From assembly GCA_023436205.1 (NCBI GenBank), contig JAEZKC010000097.1:111358-175357 (forward strand): 64,000 bases of DNA, in the 5' to 3' direction. Position numbers and translations under genes: made by a program. This DNA comes from Fibrobacterota bacterium. Lineage in GTDB: Bacteria > Fibrobacterota > Chitinivibrionia > Chitinivibrionales > Chitinispirillaceae. The notes under the pieces are model-generated. The model saw only the letters and a program-made list of their open reading frames with translations. It did no database searches and had not been told where the DNA came from. Below, piece by piece: positions 8,061 through 15,353 of the stretch; position 1 is the first letter of the stretch, and the number at the start of each line of letters is the position of its first letter.

Positions 8061-8828
8061 TTAAAGGTTTTCCAGATTGAACAGGTGGCTGCAGTTGGCG
8101 GCCAGCGCCTGAGATAAGTTATCAGGCTCTATGGACAGCTCTTCAGAAATCAGCCTGGCAGTATGAATCAGAAAGGATGGTTCGTTCTGTTTTCCTCTTA
8201 AAGGTACAGGTGCAAGGTAGGGAGAGTCGGTTTCGATTAGAAGTCTGTTCAGGGGAATAAACGGCAGAAGGGATCTGATCTGAGCGTTTTTGTAGGTTAC
8301 AATGCCGGAAAGAGAAATGTAGTACCCATTCTCAATGATACAATCAAGAGCTTCACGATCCCCGGTGAAGCAGTGAAACACCACCTTCACAGCATTCAGT
8401 TCGCGGCACAGCTGGGCCACCCGTTTTTCCATGCCCCTGGAGTGCACAACTGCCGGAATGCCTTTTTTTTGCGCGATGAGTATTTGACGACGGAAAAAAG
8501 GCAGCTGTTCTTCAAGTGAAGGATAGCGGGGGTTTGTTCCGTCAAGTCCGATTTCACCGACAGCAACAACTGAAGCATGGTCTAAAAGATTTTCCAGTTC
8601 CTGTTCCCAGTTGCTGTCTTGATCTGTAATATCGAAAGGGGATATGCCCAGAGCGGCTTTGAGATTTTGCGGATATTGGCTGCACTGGTCAAGAACAATC
8701 CTTGCAGTGTCGATGGAGACGGCAGTGTTGATGATTCGGGAAATGCCTGCGGACTCTGAAGTTTTTATCAGGTCCGCAAGCTTTTCATTGCTGACATCAA
8801 ACAGATGAGCGTGAGAATCGATCCACAT
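8061..8828 (-). CDS. tatD: TatD-family metal-dependent hydrolase (DNase)
   Basis: The 255-residue protein begins 'MWIDSHAHLFD', the metal-binding HxH of the TatD amidohydrolase family. It also has 'VGEIGLD' with the metal-bridging Glu, 'PAVVHSR', 'VVFHCFTGD' and 'LLIETDSPYLAP'. TatD proteins are 3'-5' exonucleases and may act in DNA repair or quality control; the exact substrate here is unknown. It starts 6 bases after the rodZ-like gene and is followed by the microprotein and hisCB. Confidence 0.93.
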   Translation of the reverse strand: MWIDSHAHLFDVSNEKLADLIKTSESAGISRIINTAVSIDTARIVLDQCSQYPQNLKAALGISPFDITDQDSNWEQELENLLDHASVVAVGEIGLDGTNPRYPSLEEQLPFFRRQILIAQKKGIPAVVHSRGMEKRVAQLCRELNAVKVVFHCFTGDREALDCIIENGYYISLSGIVTYKNAQIRSLLPFIPLNRLLIETDSPYLAPVPLRGKQNEPSFLIHTARLISEELSIEPDNLSQALAANCSHLFNLENL

Positions 8829-8834
8829 GAATGG

Positions 8835-9713
8835 TTACAGGCGATCTTTAAAAACGTCATTCCATTTGTTTTGTGACCAGATATTGGTTCCACTACGGTC
8901 GATCTTTACCGCCACCACTCCGTTGCCTTTAACCTTCACCGGCTTGCCATCAAGCACAAGTGACGAGTGCTGGTTGTTGCCAAGCTGGATGTTAAAACTG
9001 TCAAGGGCAGAGAAGTTGCGCACCTGTCCCTTGCGAAGTATGTTTTTCCAGGACTGCCCGTCGCTGAACACTTGTATCCAGACAGAATCTTTAATAACCT
9101 GAACCTGCAGGTTCATAGGAGTTTTAGGTTTTTCCGGAACCGCTGGTTGGGGGGGGGCCGAATCAACCGTATCGGCGACCGGGGTGGCGAGTTTGGCTAC
9201 AAGGCTGTCATCATCAAGAGTATCGGCCACCATAACAGGATTAGCTGTTTTTTCTTCAACCACAACAGGTTCGGATTTGCTGATCCAGCCATACTTATTT
9301 GCTATGAATGCAAAAACTCCCACTATGCAGATGAGCACCATGGCGACGACGAAAGTGGGATTTTTCTTCGGCTCGCTTTTCTGCATGCTGATTTCAATTT
9401 TGTTGGAGGTGTCTTTTACATAGTGTTCAGGGCCGATACCCCGCTCTTTATAGAATTCCTTCAGAATGCTTTCCGAATCAAGCGACAGGTATTTTGCAAG
9501 AGATTTAAGGTAGACTCTCACATAGGGATCAGCCGGGAGAGCGCTGTAGTCGCTTGCCTCAAGAGCCTTGATATAGGTTACATTAAGTTTGAGATCTTTG
9601 GCGATGGTTTCCACCGTTATCCTGCGGGTGATGCGCTCCTTCCTCAGGATATCGCCGACACGATCTTTGGAATCGCCGCTGGGAGCTGTTTCTTTTTCAA
9701 CTTTGTCGGACAT
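8835..9713 (-). CDS. RodZ-like membrane protein with N-terminal helix-turn-helix
   Basis: The N-terminal 90 or so residues form a Cro/C1-type helix-turn-helix ('VGDILRKERITRRITVETIAKDLKLNVTYIKALEASDYSALPADPYVRVYLKSLAKYL'), the signature of RodZ-type HTH_25 proteins. A single membrane helix follows ('PTFVVAMVLICIVGVFAFIANKYGW'), then a Thr/Pro/Val linker and a C-terminal periplasmic DUF4115-like domain ('VQVIKDSVWIQVFSDGQSW...'). RodZ links MreB to the wall machinery. I chose ATG 9713 because AGGAAT lies 8 bases upstream. The start overlaps the end of maf by 17 bases. Confidence 0.85.
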   Translation of the reverse strand: MSDKVEKETAPSGDSKDRVGDILRKERITRRITVETIAKDLKLNVTYIKALEASDYSALPADPYVRVYLKSLAKYLSLDSESILKEFYKERGIGPEHYVKDTSNKIEISMQKSEPKKNPTFVVAMVLICIVGVFAFIANKYGWISKSEPVVVEEKTANPVMVADTLDDDSLVAKLATPVADTVDSAPPQPAVPEKPKTPMNLQVQVIKDSVWIQVFSDGQSWKNILRKGQVRNFSALDSFNIQLGNNQHSSLVLDGKPVKVKGNGVVAVKIDRSGTNIWSQNKWNDVFKDRL

Positions 9714-10317
9714 CGATAGATTCCTTTCGCACAAACTGTTTCAGCAGATTGAGGGTGGCTGTTACCGGTAAACCTACCACATTATAGTAGCAGCCTTCAA
9801 TTTTATCTACAAAGATCATGGCTTTGCCTTGTATTGCGTAGGCACCGGCCTTGTCTTTGTATTCATTAAATGACAAGTAATTTTCAATTTCCCGTGCAGT
9901 CAGCTGTCTGAAATACACCTTTGTTTTAGCTGCTGCAGTCAAGAAAAACTCCATTTCATAGCATCGCAGGGCAACTGCCGTGATCACCGTATGGCTGGTT
10001 CCGGAAAGCATGGACAGCATCTCTGTGGCGTTCTCTTTATCACGGGCTTTGCCCAGAATGCTTCCGTCTTTCACTACCACCGTGTCAGCCCCGAGTACAA
10101 GGGCATCAGGGCGAATTCTTGCGATGGAATCCGCCTTTGCGGCTGCGAGAAGCTGCAGCGAGTTGTCCAGATCCTCCGCGTTTATGAAGGAGTTTTCATC
10201 CGCCAGCCCCGGATCCTCCACTTCGAATATCAATCCCATTTGCGAGAGGATCTGCCTTCGACGGGGGGAACAGGAGGCCAGAATAAATGTTCTTTTACTA
10301 TTCTGTAGCTCTATCAT
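9697..10317 (-). CDS. maf: Maf-family nucleoside triphosphate pyrophosphatase
   Basis: Maf proteins hydrolyse dTTP/UTP or modified nucleotides as house-cleaning enzymes. The 206 residues show 'FILASCSPRRRQILSQMGL' at the N-terminus, 'DALVLGADTVVVKDGSILGKARDKENATEML' in the middle, 'TAVAL', and 'YLSFNEYKDKAGAYAIQGKA' near the C-terminus, matching the family along its length. It is the first gene of the minus-strand run that continues into the rodZ-like gene. A variable spacer of 282 bases separates it from the divergent ion channel. Confidence 0.95.
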   Translation of the reverse strand: MIELQNSKRTFILASCSPRRRQILSQMGLIFEVEDPGLADENSFINAEDLDNSLQLLAAAKADSIARIRPDALVLGADTVVVKDGSILGKARDKENATEMLSMLSGTSHTVITAVALRCYEMEFFLTAAAKTKVYFRQLTAREIENYLSFNEYKDKAGAYAIQGKAMIFVDKIEGCYYNVVGLPVTATLNLLKQFVRKESIDVRQS

Positions 10318-10423
10318 AAATATAGTAAGGTGGTTCCTATCACCGCAAAAATCAATGTCTTGGCAAAATCATCCATGGAGTGCGGCTGATTAAACCACCA
10401 CGGAAAGTCTCATTAAAATACAT

Positions 10424-10536
10424 CCGTAGGAGGGAAGCGCAAAATCAATCTGGCATCCTACGGTGCATGTACTTCGTTTTGTGAGTCGCTCTTATTTCAA
10501 AGTTCTTCCCTTTATTGCAAAAACGTGCCCGCACGT
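10424..10536. promoter_or_regulatory. Two inverted repeats in the spacer upstream of the ion channel
   Basis: The divergent spacer between maf and the K+ channel holds a perfect 8-bp inverted repeat (CCGTAGGA at 10424-10431, TCCTACGG at 10456-10463). It also holds a near-continuous palindrome ACGTGC-CC-GCACGT (10523-10536), 64 bases before the channel start. The second has the look of a dimeric regulator site. No binding protein can be named. Confidence 0.35.
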
Positions 10537-10599
10537 CTTTGATCTTTTCAGTACTTTTCGTATTTTAAGGCGCTATTCACAATTTCTCGAGCGATAATA

Positions 10600-11427
10600 A
10601 TGGAAAAAACCAGATTTATTCCTGCCGGACAGCATTGGCGCAAAGTTCTCTTTGAGGTGATCTTTGAAGCGGAAACTCCTGCAGGAAAAGCTTTCGACAT
10701 CCTGCTTCTTATAGCCATTCTGGCAAGTACTTTAACAGTGATGCTGGAGAGCGTTCCGGGGTTGAAGTTTCGCCACGGGGAGCTGTTTGTCGTTCTGGAG
10801 TGGAGTTTTACGCTGCTTTTTACCGTGGAGTACTTGTTGCGATTGGTTTGTCTGAGGAACCCTCTGAAATATATGCTAAGCTTTTATGGAGTGATAGATT
10901 TCTTGTCTTTCGCCCCCACATATATCAGCCTTCTTCAGGCTGGAGCGCAGACATTTCTGGTTTTGCGGCTTTTACGACTGATGAGGATATTTCGACTTCT
11001 TAAACTTTCCGAGTATCTAAACGCCGCTACACTGCTTCAGAGTGCGCTTGTAGCCAGCAGAAGAAAAATTTTAGTGTTCATGTTCGCCGTTCTGATCGGA
11101 GTACTGATTTTGGGCAGTATGGCCTATGCTATTGAGGGCGCGGAAAATGGATTTGTCAGTATACCAACAAGTGTTTACTGGGCTATCGTTACTTTGACAA
11201 CTGTTGGATATGGGGATATTGCTCCGCAGACCACCTTGGGAAAATTACTGGCATCAGTGGTGATGCTTTTGGGTTACAGTGTTATTGCCGTTCCTACAGG
11301 TATTGTTTCGGCGGAACTTGCCCGCCAGGCCAGTTCGCCCTCAGCCCGCTCCTGTCCCGCTTGCGGCAGGGATGGTCATGATTCAGATGCCGGTTATTGC
11401 AAGTATTGCGGTTCTAAAATGAAATAA
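10600..11427 (+). CDS. Voltage-gated potassium channel with a C-terminal zinc ribbon
   Basis: The 275-residue protein has six membrane segments. S4 carries regularly spaced arginines ('LRLLRLMRIFRLLKL', about residues 122-136). The pore loop has the K+ selectivity filter TVGYGD at 201-206, and S6 ends 'VPTGIVSAELARQ'. After S6 come about 35 cytosolic residues with CxxC pairs at 252/255 and 267/270, enough for a zinc ribbon. Prokaryotic Kv channels usually end shortly after S6 or in other ligand domains, so the tail may be a sensor. An inositol-monophosphatase-family gene follows by 20 bases. Confidence 0.93.
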   Translation: MEKTRFIPAGQHWRKVLFEVIFEAETPAGKAFDILLLIAILASTLTVMLESVPGLKFRHGELFVVLEWSFTLLFTVEYLLRLVCLRNPLKYMLSFYGVIDFLSFAPTYISLLQAGAQTFLVLRLLRLMRIFRLLKLSEYLNAATLLQSALVASRRKILVFMFAVLIGVLILGSMAYAIEGAENGFVSIPTSVYWAIVTLTTVGYGDIAPQTTLGKLLASVVMLLGYSVIAVPTGIVSAELARQASSPSARSCPACGRDGHDSDAGYCKYCGSKMK

Positions 11428-11447
11428 AACTCTTCGGGGGAAAAAAG

Positions 11448-12242
11448 ATGAGAGAGCTGAACGTGGCAATGGAAATTGCTCGCAGCGCAGGAGCATATGT
11501 AAAAAGAGTGAAGGGTAGTGTTCTCGTTTCTGAGAAGTCCAGTTACAATCTGGTGACTGAGGCTGATACCGGTTCAGAGAAGATGATTTGGGAGGCGTTG
11601 TCAAAGGAGTTCCCGAATTCGACCATGTACGGGGAGGAGAACGAAAGCAGGGGTGACCTCGAATCCGAGAGTCTCTGGATAGTCGATCCTCTTGACGGTA
11701 CGAATAACTATGCCCAGGGGATTCCCACTTACTGCATTTCCATCGCCTATGCCAGTAAAGGTCTGGTGGTGTGCGGCTGTGTTTACGACCCGGAGCGGGA
11801 TGAGCTTTTCAGTGCCGAGAGGGGGAAGGGCGCGTTTCTCAATGGAAAACAGATTGCTGTTTCTAAAAGAGCTTCTCTTCAGGAATCTATTATTAGTGTG
11901 GGATTTTATTACGATCGCGGGGAGATGATGGAGAAGACGCTCTGTTCGGTGCAGCGTCTTTTTCGCCAGAACATAAGAGGAATTCGCCGAACGGGCAGTG
12001 CTGCGGTGGATTTGTGCTGGCTTTCCTGCGGTAGATTTGATGCCTATTTTGAGTACATGCTTTCACCCTGGGATTTTGCCGCAGGAATGCTTCTACTTAA
12101 GGAGGCTGGAGGGAAATGTAACGACCGGGAAGGTGCAACATTTGATCTCCGTTCTACCGGTATAATTGCTTCAAACGGGCTCATTCACGATCAGCTCGCG
12201 TCCCTGGTTACCTATTCGGCTGTGGAAAACAGATTCGCCTGA
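11448..12242 (+). CDS. Inositol monophosphatase-family phosphatase
   Basis: The 264 residues match the Li+-sensitive, Mg2+-dependent sugar/nucleotide phosphatase fold. Visible signatures are 'MYGEEN' (metal Glu), 'WIVDPLDGTNNYAQGIP' (motif A) and 'YMLSPWDFAAGMLLLKEAGG' (motif B). Members act on myo-inositol-1-phosphate (SuhB) or on 3'-phosphoadenosine 5'-phosphate (CysQ); the motifs alone do not separate these. The ribosome site GGGGGAAAAAAG lies directly before the ATG. It is 20 bases downstream of the ion channel, probably in the same transcript. Confidence 0.9.
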   Translation: MRELNVAMEIARSAGAYVKRVKGSVLVSEKSSYNLVTEADTGSEKMIWEALSKEFPNSTMYGEENESRGDLESESLWIVDPLDGTNNYAQGIPTYCISIAYASKGLVVCGCVYDPERDELFSAERGKGAFLNGKQIAVSKRASLQESIISVGFYYDRGEMMEKTLCSVQRLFRQNIRGIRRTGSAAVDLCWLSCGRFDAYFEYMLSPWDFAAGMLLLKEAGGKCNDREGATFDLRSTGIIASNGLIHDQLASLVTYSAVENRFA

Positions 12243-12339
12243 TTTTTTGCGATTGGGTCACAATACAACCGGGTCATAATGTATATATAATGAAATATCA
12301 TGAAGTTGCATAGCTTTGTGCGGAAGGACTCACAGTCAG

Positions 12340-13251
12340 ATGATAGAGCGAAATGATCCCTGCTGGTGCGGGAGCGGCAAAAAATACAAGAAGTGTCACC
12401 TCTCCTCCGATCAGGAGAAACCAGCTCCGGCTAAATTGAAGAACAGATTCATCAAGAATTCGGAGCAGGCGCAGGGAATGAGGGTTTCCGGGGCTTTTAA
12501 CGGTGAAGTTATGGACTACATCCGTCCCTACGTTAAAGCCGGGATAACCACCGAAGAACTGGACCGTCTTGTACACGAATATACTGTTCAGCACGGGGCT
12601 ACACCCGCGTGCCTGGGGTATAAGGGATATCCCAAGTCCTGCTGCATCAGCAGAAACAACATAGTTTGTCACGGAATCCCCTCTTCCAGGGAGAAGCTTG
12701 AGGAGGGGGACATCGTGAATGTTGATCTCACCTCAATAGTGGGGGGGTATTATGGCGATTCTTCCGAAACATTTCTGATTGGAGAAGTTAGCCAGGAAGC
12801 CAGACATCTGGTGGAGGTTACTGCCAGGGCTCTTCTATTGGGAATTGATGCGGTAAGGCCTGGAGTGCCGCTCGCTGCGATTGGGGAGGCGATCGAGCCT
12901 TATGTAGTGTCGCAGGGGTGTTCTGTAGTCAGAATGTACACAGGGCATGGGATTGGAACCCGTTTTCATGAGGCTTTCACGGTTTATCATCATATAGAAC
13001 CTGACTGCGAACCGGTGATTCTGCAACCCGGAATGACATTTACTGTGGAGCCCATGATCAATTTAGGTGGTTATGAGGTCATCACCGACCGCAAGGATGG
13101 CTGGACTGTAAGAACCAAAGACGGGTCGCTTTCAGCACAATTTGAGCATACGGTTCTTGTTACCGAGAGCGGAGTGGAGGTGCTTACTCTTACGCCCTCC
13201 CAAAAAGCGGCCGGAGTGCGATTATTGGCTGCGGGGATAGACTATAAGTAG
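12340..13251 (+). CDS. map: Type I methionine aminopeptidase with N-terminal SEC-C zinc motif
   Basis: The enzyme removes the initiator methionine from new proteins. After the SEC-C motif 'NDPCWCGSGKKYKKCH' (C8, C10, C19, H20) comes the pita-bread fold with metal ligands in 'VNVDLTSIVGGYYGDSSETF' (two Asp), 'YTGHGIGTRFHEAF' (His), 'FTVEPMI' (Glu) and 'AQFEHTVLV' (Glu). SEC-C methionine aminopeptidases occur in several bacteria and the motif is thought to help ribosome contact. I chose ATG 12340, with GGAAGGA upstream, over an in-frame TTG 24 bases earlier. Confidence 0.95.
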   Translation: MIERNDPCWCGSGKKYKKCHLSSDQEKPAPAKLKNRFIKNSEQAQGMRVSGAFNGEVMDYIRPYVKAGITTEELDRLVHEYTVQHGATPACLGYKGYPKSCCISRNNIVCHGIPSSREKLEEGDIVNVDLTSIVGGYYGDSSETFLIGEVSQEARHLVEVTARALLLGIDAVRPGVPLAAIGEAIEPYVVSQGCSVVRMYTGHGIGTRFHEAFTVYHHIEPDCEPVILQPGMTFTVEPMINLGGYEVITDRKDGWTVRTKDGSLSAQFEHTVLVTESGVEVLTLTPSQKAAGVRLLAAGIDYK

Positions 13252-13274
13252 GATGCAATCGTAATATTGAATAT

Positions 13275-14447
13275 ATGAGTAATCAAAAGAAACATTTGGA
13301 AAAAGTAGTTATTGCAGGACTGTTGACCGCTGATGAAAACCCGCGGTTGTTTGAAGAAGACATGCAGGAAATGGTCATGCTTTGCCAGACAGCCGATGCG
13401 GAAGTGGCGGCAACTTTTATTCAGAAACGGGAGAGCCCTCTGGCTTCCACTTTTATTGGAGAGGGTAAACTATATGAAATCCGTTCGGCTATGCGGGCCG
13501 AAGGGGTAAAAACATTAGTCATCGATGCCCAGCTTTCACCCGGGCAGGTACGCAATATAGAAAAAATCATAGAAGGCAAGGTGCTTGACAGAGCCCAGCT
13601 CATTCTCGATATTTTCGCACTTCACGCCAAAACCGTTGAGGCAAAGGTACAGGTGGAGCTTGCGCAGATGCGCAATATCTATCCGCGACTCACTCATGCC
13701 TGGACACATTTTTCACAGCAGGTCGGTGGAATCGGAACCAGGGGACCGGGTGAAAAGCAGCTAGAGGTGGATAGACGATTAGTAAAGAAAAAAATCGCCG
13801 ATCTCAAAGGAAGATTGCATAAGATCGAGAAAAATCGTCTGGTTCAGCGCAAAAGCAGAAACAGCGTCTTTAAGGCATCGCTGGTGGGTTACACAAACGT
13901 GGGTAAATCATCTCTGCTGAATGCCTTATGCGGATCAGACGTTCTGGTGGAAAACAAGCTTTTTGCCACACTGGATACAGCTACGCGTCGGGCTTTTGTT
14001 CCCGGTGCGGGAACCGTCGTGATTTCAGACACAGTTGGATTTCTTCGCAAGCTGCCTCATGACTTGGTTGCGTCTTTCCGAAGTACACTGAGTGTTGCAG
14101 CGGAATCAGATCTGTTAATTCTGGTTCTGGACGCCTCAAGTGAGTGGGTCGATCAGCAACTTGAGACTGTCAATGCGGTTCTCAAGGAACTCGATGCCCA
14201 GAATGTGCAGAAGATGCTTGTTTTCAACAAAATGGACCTGGTGGAAGATCCTTTCGTGCGCAAAAGCCTTCAACTTGCCTATCCCGATGCCTTGTTCATC
14301 TCCTCGTTTAACAAGGAAGAGGTGCAGGAGGTGAAAAAGCATATTGCCGATGTGGTGATTCATCAGGAACAGCAGCAACGGGCTGAGCGGATCATACTCG
14401 AAAAGACAAAGGGATACAGTCGAGAGGTGCAGCGTGATGTTGTCTGA
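13275..14447 (+). CDS. hflX: GTPase HflX
   Basis: HflX is a ribosome-binding GTPase that rescues or splits stalled ribosomes under stress. The 390 residues have the HflX N-terminal domain ('LDRAQLILDIFALHAKTVEAKVQVELAQ'), the family linker 'GGIGTRGPGEKQLEVDRR', and a G domain with 'GYTNVGKSSLLNAL', 'DTVGFLRKLPHDLVASFRSTL' and 'NKMDLV'. It follows map by 23 bases and precedes the DUF58 gene by 15, so the plus-strand run is probably one operon. No strong Shine-Dalgarno is visible before the ATG. Confidence 0.97.
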   Translation: MSNQKKHLEKVVIAGLLTADENPRLFEEDMQEMVMLCQTADAEVAATFIQKRESPLASTFIGEGKLYEIRSAMRAEGVKTLVIDAQLSPGQVRNIEKIIEGKVLDRAQLILDIFALHAKTVEAKVQVELAQMRNIYPRLTHAWTHFSQQVGGIGTRGPGEKQLEVDRRLVKKKIADLKGRLHKIEKNRLVQRKSRNSVFKASLVGYTNVGKSSLLNALCGSDVLVENKLFATLDTATRRAFVPGAGTVVISDTVGFLRKLPHDLVASFRSTLSVAAESDLLILVLDASSEWVDQQLETVNAVLKELDAQNVQKMLVFNKMDLVEDPFVRKSLQLAYPDALFISSFNKEEVQEVKKHIADVVIHQEQQQRAERIILEKTKGYSREVQRDVV

Positions 14448-14462
14448 CGTGGGTATTAGCCA

Positions 14463-15353
14463 ATGAACTCCTTTGCGGTGCTCAGACCGGAGCAGATAGC
14501 TCCTGTCCGCAATCTGAGTTTGCGCGCAAAGATGATTGTAGAGGGAACCATTGCGGGGCTTCACAAAAGCCCCTTTCATGGGTTTTCAGCAGAGTTTCTG
14601 GAGTATCGTCCCTATCTTGCAGGCGAGCCGGCGCGTAAAATTGACTGGCGTAAATTCGCCAAGTCAGACAAAACCGTGGTCCGTCTTTACGAAGACGAAA
14701 CAAATCTTACCGCTCATATCCTTATAGATCAAAGCGCTTCAATGGCGTTTGGCACCGGCCCCATGAGCAAGTATGATTATGCCCGTACCCTGGCTGCATC
14801 ATTCGCTTGGATTTTGGTACGTCAAAAGGATGCAGTTGCACTGGCTACCTTTGATGAGGCTGTCAGGACCTTTCTTCCGCCTAAATCCACTAATCTTCAA
14901 CTTAAGAATATCCTTTCCGTCCTTGAATCCTCGAAACCTCAGGTTCAGACTCGCTGCGGCGAGGTTATAAATGGAATAGCCGCCACGTTGAACAAGCGGG
15001 GCATGTGCATAGTGATCTCCGATCTGTTTGATGAGCCCGAGAGCATAATAAGAGGGCTCAGGCATCTGCGTTTCAAACGTCAGGACACTATAGTATTGTG
15101 TGTGGCAGACCCCTTCGAGCTCGATTTCAGTGGTAAATCAATTTACAGAATGCGTGATCTGGAAACGGGAAGAGAGGTTGTGCTGGATTCAGAAACTGCA
15201 TCAGAATATTTCAGGACTGGTTTAGCTGAACATCATTTGAAACTGCGGGAGGCTGCCCGGGAGTTGAAAGTGGATTTTGAAGTGGTTACCACCGATGAAC
15301 CATTTCATAAGTCGTTAATGCGCATTTTGGATAAAAGGGGGAAGCTGTTCTGA
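14463..15353 (+). CDS. DUF58-domain protein (von Willebrand A-like)
   Basis: This 296-residue protein carries the DUF58 signature 'FHGFSAEFLEYRPYLAGEPARKIDWRKFAKSDKTVVRLYEDE', followed by a von Willebrand A-like fold with 'ILIDQSASMAFG', a usable MIDAS (DxSxS). DUF58 proteins usually sit beside a MoxR AAA+ ATPase and BatA/BatB genes. Here the gene stands with a BatA-like protein, no MoxR is visible in the window, and the main Bat operon is about 14-20 kb away. Its stop codon overlaps the likely CTG start of the next gene. Confidence 0.9.
   Translation: MNSFAVLRPEQIAPVRNLSLRAKMIVEGTIAGLHKSPFHGFSAEFLEYRPYLAGEPARKIDWRKFAKSDKTVVRLYEDETNLTAHILIDQSASMAFGTGPMSKYDYARTLAASFAWILVRQKDAVALATFDEAVRTFLPPKSTNLQLKNILSVLESSKPQVQTRCGEVINGIAATLNKRGMCIVISDLFDEPESIIRGLRHLRFKRQDTIVLCVADPFELDFSGKSIYRMRDLETGREVVLDSETASEYFRTGLAEHHLKLREAARELKVDFEVVTTDEPFHKSLMRILDKRGKLF

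Noticed and set aside
8967..9719. 250-residue plus-strand open frame opposite the rodZ-like gene
   Set aside because: It is antisense to a gene with clear domains, has no ribosome site or recognisable domain, and its composition follows from the codon pattern of the opposite strand.
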